From Acetobacteraceae bacterium (lineage in GTDB: Bacteria > Pseudomonadota > Alphaproteobacteria > Acetobacterales > Acetobacteraceae), in NCBI GenBank assembly GCA_027488195.1, contig JAIYCD010000125.1:1-36777 (forward strand): DNA of 36,777 bases, written 5' to 3'. Below, piece by piece: positions 26,083-32,880 of the stretch. Both the position numbers and the translations under genes were made by a program. The notes under the pieces were generated by a model. It was not told where the DNA came from. It searched no databases and worked only from the letters and a program-made list of their open reading frames with translations. Every line of letters begins with the position of its first letter. Within the stretch, counting starts at the first letter, position 1.

Positions 26083-27398
26083 GGTGTGACGGGGGCCGTC
26101 TCCTCCCGCACCGCCAGCACCTTGTCCACGCGGCGGCCATCCATGTCGATGATCTCGAAACGCCAGCCGGCATGGGCGATGCGGTCGCCCTCGCGCGGGA
26201 TGCGTTGCAGCAGCGCCAGCATCAGGCCGCCCACCGTGTGATAGGCGCCCGATTGCGGCGGCGGGGCGAAGGCTTCGAGCCGGTCGCGCAGTTCATCCAG
26301 CGCCATCATCCCGTCCAGCAGCAGCGAGCCATCATGGCGCTGCACGGCGGAGGGCTTGCCGGATTCCGGCGCGGGCCCCAGCTCGCCCACGATGGCCTCC
26401 AGCAGGTCGGAGGCGGTGACCACGCCTTCGAAGCTGCCATATTCATCGAGCACCAGCGCCATGCCGAGGGCATCGGTCCGCAACCGCTCCAGCGCATCCA
26501 GCGCCGAGAGGCTGTCCGGCATCACGATGGGCTGGCGCAGGGCGGCGGCGATGTCGAGGGCCGCGCCCTCCAGCATCTGGTCCAGCAGGTCCTTGGCGGC
26601 GACCACGCCCACCACATTGTCCACGCGTCCATCGGCCACGACGAAGCGCGTGAGCGGCTCGGCCCGCAGTGCCGTCGCGATCTCGGGCGGCGCCGCGTTG
26701 CGGTCCAGCCAGGCGACCTCCGGGCGGGGCGTCATCAGGGCGCGCACCGGCCGGTCGGCCAGGCGGAGCACGCGCTCGATCATCTGCCGCTCGCCATGCG
26801 CGAGGGCGCCGGCCTCGACACCTTCGGCCACCACGGCCTTCACCTCCTCTTCCGTGACGCTCTGGTCGGTCGGCTGGTAGGCGCCGAAGAGACGCAGGAT
26901 CAGCGCCGAGGAGCGGGAGAGGAACCAGATGAAGGGCGCCGTCATGCGGGCCAGGGCCGTCAGTGGCAGGGCCAGCGCGGAGGCGACCTTCTCCGGGTTG
27001 CGCAGCGCCAGCTGCTTGGGAACCAGCTCGCCCAGGATCAGGTTCATGTAGGTGATGGCCATGACCACGAAGAAGAAGGCGAGCTCGTGGCCCAGGTTTA
27101 CCATGAAGGGATAGGTTTCCAGCCAATCGCCGAAGGGGCCGGCGATGGCCGCACCACCGAAGACGCCGGCGAGGATGCCGACCAGCGTGATGCCGACCTG
27201 CACCGTCGGCAGGAAGCGCTGCGGGTCCTCCTGCAACGCGATGGCCGCGGCGGCCCCGCGGCTCCCCTGGCGCTCCATCGCCAGCAGCCGCCCCTTGCGC
27301 GAGGAGACGACCGCCAGCTCGCTCATGGCGAAGACGCCGTTGAGCAGCGTGAGGAGAAGGACGAAGATGATCTCGAGGCTGACACCCATGGCGGTCAT
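26073..27398 (-). CDS. CNNM/TlyC (CorC-HlyC) family CBS-domain membrane protein
   Basis: Inner-membrane protein of 441 aa. A DUF21/CNNM domain with three or four helices covers about residues 1-190 (FVLLLTLLNGVFAMSELAVV; ITYMNLILGELVPKQLALRN), then a CBS pair (VRALMTPRPEVAWLDRNAA; AMALVLDEYGSFEGVVT region) and a C-terminal CorC_HlyC domain (SLLLDGMMALDELRDRL; HTVGGLMLALLQRIPREGD). The family is linked to Mg/Co export and was first called haemolysin III-like. ATG 27398 gives the normal length and has GGAGGGG upstream, though at a long spacing of about 14 bases. ATGs at 27482 and 27503 would run into the divergent gene. Confidence 0.88.
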   Translation of the reverse strand: MTAMGVSLEIIFVLLLTLLNGVFAMSELAVVSSRKGRLLAMERQGSRGAAAAIALQEDPQRFLPTVQVGITLVGILAGVFGGAAIAGPFGDWLETYPFMVNLGHELAFFFVVMAITYMNLILGELVPKQLALRNPEKVASALALPLTALARMTAPFIWFLSRSSALILRLFGAYQPTDQSVTEEEVKAVVAEGVEAGALAHGERQMIERVLRLADRPVRALMTPRPEVAWLDRNAAPPEIATALRAEPLTRFVVADGRVDNVVGVVAAKDLLDQMLEGAALDIAAALRQPIVMPDSLSALDALERLRTDALGMALVLDEYGSFEGVVTASDLLEAIVGELGPAPESGKPSAVQRHDGSLLLDGMMALDELRDRLEAFAPPPQSGAYHTVGGLMLALLQRIPREGDRIAHAGWRFEIIDMDGRRVDKVLAVREETAPVTPPE

Positions 27399-27480
27399 GT
27401 AGGGCAGAAACCCCTCCGCGGGTATCGCCGAAGCGGAGGATTCACTTGCGCCTTCGCCCGGGCGCGGTAGTTCTGCATCC

Positions 27481-27921
27481 ATGGACACGATGACCCACCG
27501 CACCGCCTGGCTCCTCGGCCTCGCGGGCCTCCTGCCCTTCGCCGCCTGCGCGCTGGCCTTTTTTGCCGCCCCCGATTCCTGGTCGGGCTTCGCCGAGGGG
27601 GCGCTGATCGCCTACGGGGCGGTGATCCTGAGCTTCCTGGGCGCCGTGCATTGGGGACTCGCCCTGCGCGCGCCGGTTGAAGAAGCGGCGTATGGCCCGG
27701 CGCGGCTCCTGCTGGGGGTGGTGCCGGCGCTGCTCGGCTGGGTTGCATTGCTGCTGCCGGATGTCTTCGCCCTGACGCTCCTTGCCCTGGGCCTGCTGGG
27801 CACGGCTAGCATGGAGCAATGGGCGCGCGGCCCAGGCCTCGTGCCGGGCGATTACCTCGTCCTGCGCTGGGTCCTCTCGATCGGCGCCGCACTTTGCCTG
27901 ATGGCGCCCATCACGGGCTGA
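27481..27921 (+). CDS. DUF3429 domain membrane protein
   Basis: Small inner-membrane protein of 146 aa with four or five hydrophobic helices. The DUF3429 pattern is visible: WLLGLAGLLPFAACALAFF, IAYGAVILSFLGAVHWGLAL (the conserved GAVHWG motif) and a final LRWVLSIGAALCLMAPI. Function unknown. ATG 27481 overlaps a minus-strand ATG in the palindrome CCATGG; ATG 27490 (MTHRTAW) is an equally good start. Divergent from the CNNM gene. Confidence 0.85.
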   Translation: MDTMTHRTAWLLGLAGLLPFAACALAFFAAPDSWSGFAEGALIAYGAVILSFLGAVHWGLALRAPVEEAAYGPARLLLGVVPALLGWVALLLPDVFALTLLALGLLGTASMEQWARGPGLVPGDYLVLRWVLSIGAALCLMAPITG

Positions 27922-27926
27922 ACCCC

Positions 27927-27962
27927 TCCCGCAACTCAGGATTGCCGCCCGGGTTTGCGGGA
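27927..27962 (+). terminator. Possible terminator after the DUF3429 gene
   Basis: 8-bp perfect arms TCCCGCAA (27927-27934) and TTGCGGGA (27955-27962) around a 20-base loop, just after the stop. Long loop and no T-run make it weak. Confidence 0.3.
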
Positions 27963-27996
27963 TGACCTGGGGCTGTTCTGATCAGGAAAGTAAAGC

Positions 27997-28025
27997 TTGT
28001 CTTAAAATCGGTACGGTGTTATAAA
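27997..28025 (+). promoter_or_regulatory. Sigma-70-type promoter
   Basis: TTGTCT (27997-28002), a 17-base spacer, and TATAAA (28020-28025), in the most AT-rich patch of the window. The start codon of the 90-aa gene is 30 bases downstream. Confidence 0.65.
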
Positions 28026-28055
28026 ATTGTTAACACTTGGACCGTGGAGACTTCG

Positions 28056-28328
28056 ATGGCCGACATCCTCACCTTCCCCCAGAAGCCGGAAGACCGCCTG
28101 CGCGCTGCCCTTCGCCGCCTGGATGACGCGCTGGTCGAGCAGAAGCTCGCCTTCACAGAGTTCCGGACCAATCTGGCCGCCCTGGGCGGCGCGGTAAACG
28201 GCCTTGAGGGCAGTCTGCACCAGTATCGCGACAGCCTCGCCTCCACGCAGCAGGATGTGGCCCGCACCCAGGCGGCCGCCCGGCGCCTGGAAGACACCGC
28301 CGACATCTGGCTCCAAAAGGCGCGCTGA
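28056..28328 (+). CDS. Small acidic/helical protein of unknown function
   Basis: Unrecognised 90-aa soluble protein. It is predicted almost fully helical, with heptad-like spacing of hydrophobics from RLRAALRRLDDALVEQKLAF to the end (SLHQYRDSLASTQQ, AARRLEDTADIWLQKAR), suggesting a coiled coil. No cysteine, signal peptide or membrane segment. The ATG at 28056 has GGAGA 5 bases upstream; a GTG at 28044 would overlap that site. It has its own AT-rich promoter and is followed after 9 bases by the YedK/HMCES gene, so the two probably share a transcript. Confidence 0.75.
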   Translation: MADILTFPQKPEDRLRAALRRLDDALVEQKLAFTEFRTNLAALGGAVNGLEGSLHQYRDSLASTQQDVARTQAAARRLEDTADIWLQKAR

Positions 28329-28337
28329 GCCGCAGCC

Positions 28338-29087
28338 ATGTGCGGCCGCTACGTCCTGCAGCGCGACCCGGCCGGCCTGGTTCGGTATTTCGGTGCCTCA
28401 CCGCCGGTGCCGAACCATCCGCCAAGCTGGAACATGGCGCCGACCCAGCAGAGCCTCGTACTGCGACGCAACCCGCAATCGGGCACCCGGCATCTGGACG
28501 TCCTGCGTTGGGGCCTCGTGCCCCGCTGGGCCAGGGATACCGCGGGCGGCGCGCGGCTGATCAATGCGCGGAGCGAGACGGTGCTCGAGAAGCCCAGCTT
28601 CCGCGACGCCTTCCGCAAGCGCCGCTGCCTCGTCCCCATGGATGCCTTCTACGAATGGGCGCAGGACTCCCAACCCAAGCAGCCCTTTGCCGTCGGCTTG
28701 CGCAGCGGTGCGCCCATGGCGGCGGCAGGACTCTGGGAGGGCTGGCAGCAGCCGGACGGCAACTGGCTCAGGACCTACAGCGTCATCACCTGCGCCTCAT
28801 CCGCGCGCCAGGCGGAGTTGCACCCGCGAATTCCCGCCTTCCTGGCGCCCGAGGAGTGGCCGGCCTGGCTGGGAGAGGTCGCAGCCGACGAAACGGCGCT
28901 GATGGGCCTCCTTCGGCCGATCAAGGATGGGGAATTGGCCTTCTGGCCCGTCGCGGCGCGTGTAGGGCGCGTCACGGAAAACGATGCAGGCTTGTTGAAA
29001 CCTGCCGCGGCCGAGGGATGGCCCGGCCTGCGAGACGCCCCACCCGATTGGGAGCGTCCGCTGGAAAATCCGGCACTGGCTTCCTGA
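28338..29087 (+). CDS. SRAP (YedK/HMCES) abasic-site processing protein
   Basis: SOS-response-associated peptidase family, 249 aa. It forms a covalent thiazolidine crosslink with abasic sites in single-stranded DNA through Cys2, exposed after removal of Met1. All hallmark residues are present: C2 (MCGRY), N76/R78/E80 (LINARSET), E106 (DAFYEWAQ) and H162 in LHPRIPAFL, where most members have HDRMP. No LexA box was recognised upstream; it probably shares the promoter of the small helical protein. GC content and codon use match the neighbours. Confidence 0.93.
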   Translation: MCGRYVLQRDPAGLVRYFGASPPVPNHPPSWNMAPTQQSLVLRRNPQSGTRHLDVLRWGLVPRWARDTAGGARLINARSETVLEKPSFRDAFRKRRCLVPMDAFYEWAQDSQPKQPFAVGLRSGAPMAAAGLWEGWQQPDGNWLRTYSVITCASSARQAELHPRIPAFLAPEEWPAWLGEVAADETALMGLLRPIKDGELAFWPVAARVGRVTENDAGLLKPAAAEGWPGLRDAPPDWERPLENPALAS

Positions 29088-29097
29088 GAAGGAGGCC
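29078..29097. terminator. Hairpin between convergent SRAP and dksA-like genes
   Basis: GGCTTCCT-GAGA-AGGAGGCC: an 8-bp stem with one G-T pair and a GNRA-type loop, overlapping the SRAP stop. Could act for both genes; no T-run. Confidence 0.45.
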
Positions 29098-29102
29098 GAG
29101 GA

Positions 29103-29519
29103 TCAATCGTCGCGGTGCACCTTCTCCATCCGCTCGTGGCGCTCCTGCGCCTCGATCGAGAGGGTGGCAATGGGGCGGGCTTCGAGGCGGCGCAGGCCGA
29201 TCGGCTCGAAAGTCTCCTCGCAGTAACCATAGGTGCCCTGGGCGATGCGCTCGATCGCCTGGTCGATCTTGCTGATCAGCTTGCGGGCGCGGTCGCGGGT
29301 GCGGAGTTCAAGGGCGCGGTCGGTCTCGACGCTTGCGCGGTCAGTCAGGTCGGCTTCGGTGATGCCCCCGGCGGAGAGGGAATTCAGAGTGGCACCCGCC
29401 TCGCGGAGCAGCTCGTGACGCCAGCGCAGCAACTTCTGGCGAAAATACTCCTGCTGCAAAGCATTCATGAACTCTTCGTCTTCTGATGGACGATAATCGG
29501 ACGGCAGGGTGACGACCAT
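29103..29519 (-). CDS. dksA: DksA/TraR-family RNA polymerase-binding regulator
   Basis: Transcription factor of 138 aa that enters the RNA polymerase secondary channel and acts with ppGpp. The N-terminus DYRPSEDEEFMNALQQEYFR and the coiled-coil tip DLTDRAS (D-x2-D-x-A, the functional aspartates) are conserved. The zinc-finger region is altered: E. coli has four cysteines, but here YCEETFEPIGLRRLEARP and ATLSIEAQERHER keep only one. I recall that zinc-less DksA forms are common in alphaproteobacteria. The ATG at 29519 matches the family N-terminus and has GGTGAGG upstream; the longer frame has no similarity. It neighbours fliX, as in Caulobacter-type genomes. Confidence 0.92.
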   Translation of the reverse strand: MVVTLPSDYRPSEDEEFMNALQQEYFRQKLLRWRHELLREAGATLNSLSAGGITEADLTDRASVETDRALELRTRDRARKLISKIDQAIERIAQGTYGYCEETFEPIGLRRLEARPIATLSIEAQERHERMEKVHRDD

Positions 29520-29669
29520 GAGTCTGTACCTCACCCCGTGGCGCGTCCGGCCCGACGCCAGATGCATTCCCGAGGCGTCCGGACCATATGCAAAGCCGCT
29601 CGCCGCGCCAAGGGGTGATTTGCCCCAGGTGCATGTCACGCTTCCGATTTCATAGGATTGTCCCCGGTT

Positions 29670-30086
29670 TCAGGCTCCGTGGCGGGTCAGCTCGACCCGC
29701 GCTCGCAATGAGATCGCCTGCATGATCTCACGCAAAGCGGGATCGGCCCCGGCTTCGCCCTCGGCCAGGAGCGCGAGTCGGGACAGGCGGGCCACGCTGA
29801 CCCCACCATCCAGCAGCGCCAGTTGCAGCGCGCCCAACTCGCCCAGCACAGCCTGCGCACGGCGCTGAGCTGCGGCATCGGCCTCCGCCGGGCTCCAGTC
29901 ATCCTGCAGGCCGAACATGGCTTGGGCCTGGGTGGTGGCGGAAGAGGCGGCGGTGCCGTGCGGAGCGCAGGCTTGTGGTCCCCCGGGCTGGGCTGTCCCT
30001 TCCGGCAAGATAAAGCCGGCTGGGCCGGTCCGGCGCGGCCGCGCCGTGGGGCCAGGCGCCTGAGGCAATCGGACCGGTGGCAGCAT
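29670..30086 (-). CDS. fliX: Flagellar assembly regulator FliX
   Basis: Class II flagellar regulator of 138 aa. In Caulobacter FliX couples completion of early flagellar structure to FlbD, the activator of sigma-54 promoters. The N-terminal half is low-complexity and Pro/Gly-rich (PPVRLPQAPGPTARP; PAGFILPEG). The conserved C-terminal domain starts at about residue 70 with AAAQRRAQAVLGELGALQLAL, continues with LDGGVSVARLSRLALL and ends ALREIMQAISLRARVELTR, the usual FliX finish. GGAAAGGGTGAAG precedes the ATG. Divergent from flgI, sharing a 189-base region with a sigma-54 promoter facing flgI. Confidence 0.88.
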   Translation of the reverse strand: MLPPVRLPQAPGPTARPRRTGPAGFILPEGTAQPGGPQACAPHGTAASSATTQAQAMFGLQDDWSPAEADAAAQRRAQAVLGELGALQLALLDGGVSVARLSRLALLAEGEAGADPALREIMQAISLRARVELTRHGA

Positions 30087-30150
30087 TCTTCACCCTTTCC
30101 TCATCACGGCGCTTTCTGCCGGGGCCTTGCGGCGGCCTCCGCCCCTCCCC

Positions 30151-30163
30151 GGCAGTTCCTGCC
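30151..30163. promoter_or_regulatory. Inverted repeat upstream of the flgI sigma-54 promoter (possible activator site)
   Basis: GGCAG-TTC-CTGCC, a perfect 5-bp dyad about 20 bases upstream of the -24 element, between fliX and flgI. Position and symmetry would suit an FlbD-type enhancer site, but I cannot verify the consensus. Confidence 0.35.
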
Positions 30164-30183
30164 ACCAGCGAGCGTCCCAGGGC

Positions 30184-30199
30184 TGGCACGGCGGTTGCC
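30184..30199 (+). promoter_or_regulatory. Sigma-54 (-24/-12) promoter for flgIJN
   Basis: TGGCACG-GCGG-TTGCC matches the sigma-54 consensus TGGCACG-N4-TTGCW in every fixed base except the last, with the required 10 bases between GG (-24) and GC (-12). It faces flgI, whose start lies about 77 bases downstream. Caulobacter-type late flagellar operons are sigma-54/FlbD dependent, and the regulator gene fliX is adjacent. Confidence 0.88.
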
Positions 30200-30275
30200 C
30201 ATGACCGCCAGGACGAACTGGTAATGACAGCAGCGCGGAGTGCCAGGAACAGTGGCGGCAATTCCTTTCGGCCGG

Positions 30276-31376
30276 ATGAACATGGCGGGGCTGGTGCTCG
30301 GACTGGGGCTGTTGCTCTGGCCTGCACTCGTGGGGGCACAGCCTGTCCGCATCAAGGATATCGCCGATGTCGAGGGCGTGCGCGACAACCAGCTGGTCGG
30401 CTACGGCCTCGTGGTTGGCCTCCCCGGCACGGGGGACCGCCTCCGAACGGCGATCTTCACCCGCCAGTCGCTGGTGGGCATGCTGGAGCGCCTTGGCGTC
30501 AACACGCGCGACAACGAGGCGCGGCTGGAGACGCGCAACATCGCGGCCGTCATGGTGACCGCGAACCTGCCCGCCTTTGCCCAGCCCGGCAGCCGGATCG
30601 ACGTTGCCGTCTCATCGCTGGGCGATGCGTCGAACCTGACCGGTGGCACGCTGCTGGTCACGCCCCTGCTCGGCGCCGACGGCGCGGTCTATGCCGTGGC
30701 CCAGGGCGCAGTCGCAACGGGCGCGATTGCCGCGCGGGGGGCTGGCGCCTCCATCGCGCGCGGCGTGCCAACCTCGGCGCGGATCTCCTCGGGCGCCATC
30801 GTCGAGCGCGCCATTCCCTATACCCTGGCCGGACGGGACCACATTCGCCTCGCGCTGCGCAACCCGGACTTCACCACGGCACAGCGCATCGCCGCCGCCA
30901 TCAATGGCCGCGGCGGCAACGTGGCGCGCGCGGTGGACCCGCGCACGGTCCTGCTCACGCTGGGCGGCCGCGACCCGATGAGCTTCATCACCCAGATCGA
31001 GCAGCTGCGCGTGATCCCCGACCAGGTGGCGCGCGTCATCATCGAGGAGGCGTCGGGCACCATCGTGATGGGCGAGCAGGTGCGCGTCTCCACCGTCGCC
31101 ATCGCGCAGGGCAACCTCACCATCCGCATCACCGAGACGCCGCAGGTCAGCCAGCCCAACGCCCTGGCCAATGGGGAGACGGTGGTGGTGCCGCGCACGC
31201 AGATCGAGGTGGATGACCAGGCGGAGCGCCGCATGGGCGTGCTGCGCGGCGGCGTCACCCTCAGCGAGCTGGTGCGCGGGCTGAACAGCCTCGGCGTCGG
31301 CCCGCGCGACCTGATCACCATCCTGCAGGCAATCAAGGCGGCGGGCGCGCTGCAGGCCGAACTGGAGGTCCGCTGA
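30276..31376 (+). CDS. flgI: Flagellar P-ring protein FlgI
   Basis: Periplasmic P-ring subunit of the flagellar basal body, 366 aa. A signal peptide (AGLVLGLGLLLWPALVGA, then QPV) precedes the family opening VRIKDIADVEGVRDNQLVGY and GLVVGLPGTGD. Further landmarks are NIAAVMVTANLPAFAQPGSR, IDVAVSSLGDASNLTGGTL and the C-terminal VVPRTQIEVDD plus LSELVRGLNSLGVGPRDLI. Start choice is uncertain: ATG 30276 is used, ATG 30282 is as good, and GTG 30240 would add a basic residue to the signal peptide; none has a clear ribosome-binding site. The stop overlaps the flgJ-like ATG (TGATG). Confidence 0.93.
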   Translation: MNMAGLVLGLGLLLWPALVGAQPVRIKDIADVEGVRDNQLVGYGLVVGLPGTGDRLRTAIFTRQSLVGMLERLGVNTRDNEARLETRNIAAVMVTANLPAFAQPGSRIDVAVSSLGDASNLTGGTLLVTPLLGADGAVYAVAQGAVATGAIAARGAGASIARGVPTSARISSGAIVERAIPYTLAGRDHIRLALRNPDFTTAQRIAAAINGRGGNVARAVDPRTVLLTLGGRDPMSFITQIEQLRVIPDQVARVIIEEASGTIVMGEQVRVSTVAIAQGNLTIRITETPQVSQPNALANGETVVVPRTQIEVDDQAERRMGVLRGGVTLSELVRGLNSLGVGPRDLITILQAIKAAGALQAELEVR

Positions 31377-31696
31377 TGATTCCCCTGAACACCCTCCCAC
31401 CCGCCGGCGGCGCACAGACGCCGGCCCGCATGCGCCAGACCGCCCAGGCCTTCGAGGCGCAGGTGCTGGCCCAGCTCATGCAGCCCGCCTTCGACACGGT
31501 GGACACGTCCAAATCCGCCTTCGGTGGTGGCTCGGCCGAGGCGCAGTGGCGCCCCATGCTGGTCGAGGCCTTCGCCGCCGGCGCCGCGCGTTCCGGCCAG
31601 GGCATCGGCATCCAGGACATGGTGCTGCGGCACATGCTCCGGCTGCAGGACCAGGCCCGAAATCCCATCCCACCTGAAGAGGAGACCCGCCCATGA
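31376..31696 (+). CDS. flgJ: Rod-binding protein, FlgJ N-terminal domain only
   Basis: Short FlgJ-type rod-assembly protein of 106 aa, corresponding to the rod-capping domain. The muramidase domain of enterobacterial FlgJ is absent, as usual in alphaproteobacteria, where the gene is also called cheL. The conserved stretch is RQTAQAFEAQVLAQLMQPAF, then FGGGSAEAQWRPMLVEAFA and a C-terminal GIGIQDMVLRHMLRLQ. One-base overlap with the flgI stop and ATGA overlap with the next gene show tight coupling. Confidence 0.88.
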   Translation: MIPLNTLPPAGGAQTPARMRQTAQAFEAQVLAQLMQPAFDTVDTSKSAFGGGSAEAQWRPMLVEAFAAGAARSGQGIGIQDMVLRHMLRLQDQARNPIPPEEETRP

Positions 31697-32094
31697 TGGA
31701 CGCCGTGATCGCCGCCGGAGAGCGCCTGGCCGAGGCGCTGCGCGCCGAAAACGAGGCCCTGGCCGCGCTGGACCTGACGCGCGCCGCAGCGCTGGCCACC
31801 CGCAAGATGCAGGCGACCGACGCCTTCGCCGCCGCCACAGCCGCCGCCACGCGCACGCAATCCCGCGCAGAGGGGCCGATGCGCGATGCGGCGGAGAATC
31901 TGGCGCTGAACCTTTCCAGCCTGGGGCAGGAAAACCGCAAGCTGCTGGAAGCGGCCATCGCCCTGCAATCCCGCGTGATCGAGACCATCGCCGGCGCCGC
32001 GCGCCCGCTCGCCGCCGCCCCGGGCTATGGGCGCGCGGGGCGGACGCGCCCACCCGTGCAGGCGGCCGCCATGGCGCTGGCCACGCGGGTCTGA
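31693..32094 (+). CDS. FlgN-like flagellar chaperone (FlbY-type)
   Basis: Helical protein of 133 aa with the FlgN layout: long amphipathic helices (VIAAGERLAEALRAENEALA; KMQATDAFAAATAAATRTQS; NRKLLEAAIALQSRVIETIA) and a Gly/Ala-rich tail (GYGRAGRTRPPVQAAAMALA). FlgN chaperones hook-associated proteins FlgK and FlgL; in Caulobacter the gene at this place is flbY. Similarity is weak at sequence level, so the call rests on helix pattern, length and position. ATG 31693 or 31696; GAGGAG lies about 8 bases upstream. Last gene of the flgI operon. Confidence 0.75.
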   Translation: MMDAVIAAGERLAEALRAENEALAALDLTRAAALATRKMQATDAFAAATAAATRTQSRAEGPMRDAAENLALNLSSLGQENRKLLEAAIALQSRVIETIAGAARPLAAAPGYGRAGRTRPPVQAAAMALATRV

Positions 32095-32139
32095 GGGGGC
32101 GCCTGACAGAAGCCCGCGCCTGGGCTATCAGCGCGGCGC

Positions 32140-32880
32140 ATGGATGCCCCCCAGGACGACCCCGATTGGCAGGCGCTGCGCGAAGGGCGGGGCGGCAAGC
32201 TCGCGCCGCTTTTCGCGCCGCTGCTGGAAGCGCCGGCGGCTGGGATTGTCATAGGCCGCCTGGCGCAGACGCTGGATGGGCGGATCGCGACCCTTTCGGG
32301 CAACAGCAAATGGATCGGCGGCCCGGGCGACCTGCGGCACACGCACCGGCTGCGCGCACTCTGCGACGCCGTGATCGTGGGGGCCGGCACGGTGCGCGCC
32401 GATGACCCGCAACTGACCACGCGGCTGTGCAGCGGCGCCTCACCCGTGCGGGTGGTGCTGGATGCGGGGCGAAGGCTCGGCACGGATCATGGGCTGTTTC
32501 GCGAAGGCCCGGCCACGCTGCTGGCAACGGCCACTCCCGGTCCGGAGCGGCACGGCACGGCCGAGGCGCTGCTTGTCCCACGCGCGGAATTCGGCGGGCT
32601 CGACCTCGCGGCGCTGCTCGATGCCCTGGCCGCGCGGGGACTGACAAAAATCTTTGTGGAAGGCGGCGGGCAGACCGTCTCGGGCTTCCTTCGCGCCGGG
32701 CTGCTGGACCGGCTGCATGTGACGGTGGCGCCGATGATCCTGGGTTCCGGCCGGCCTGCCTTTGATTTGCCCGAAGTGGGGCGCATCGAACAGGGCATGC
32801 GCTTCGCCTGGACCGTCCACGACATCGCCCCCGATGTCCTCTTTGACATCGCCCTCGACCGGCGCGCGCCACATGAATGA
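32140..32880 (+). CDS. RibD C-terminal-domain (DHFR-like) reductase, standalone
   Basis: NADPH-dependent reductase fold of 246 aa, as in the reductase half of riboflavin-biosynthesis RibD; the deaminase half is absent. Family motifs are GRLAQTLDGRIATLSGNSKW (about 39-58), LRALCDAVIVGAGTVRADDP (NADPH site), VEGGGQTVSGFLRAGLLDRL and VTVAPMILGSG. A ~35-residue N-terminal extension precedes it. Standalone copies act on riboflavin precursors or on pterin-like rings; here the downstream genes form a tight cluster with a PTPS-fold protein, so a non-riboflavin substrate is plausible. First gene of the cluster, 45 bases after the flagellar operon. Its end overlaps the next gene by 8 bases. Confidence 0.88.
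   Translation: MDAPQDDPDWQALREGRGGKLAPLFAPLLEAPAAGIVIGRLAQTLDGRIATLSGNSKWIGGPGDLRHTHRLRALCDAVIVGAGTVRADDPQLTTRLCSGASPVRVVLDAGRRLGTDHGLFREGPATLLATATPGPERHGTAEALLVPRAEFGGLDLAALLDALAARGLTKIFVEGGGQTVSGFLRAGLLDRLHVTVAPMILGSGRPAFDLPEVGRIEQGMRFAWTVHDIAPDVLFDIALDRRAPHE

Noticed and set aside
27479-27484. CCATGG palindrome offering start codons to two divergent genes at once
   Set aside because: Starting both genes here would leave no room for promoters or ribosome-binding sites; ATG 27398 fits the CNNM family length better and ATG 27490 is available for the DUF3429 gene.
28044-28056. GTG at 28044 as the start of the 90-aa protein
   Set aside because: It overlaps the GGAGA site that is correctly spaced for ATG 28056.
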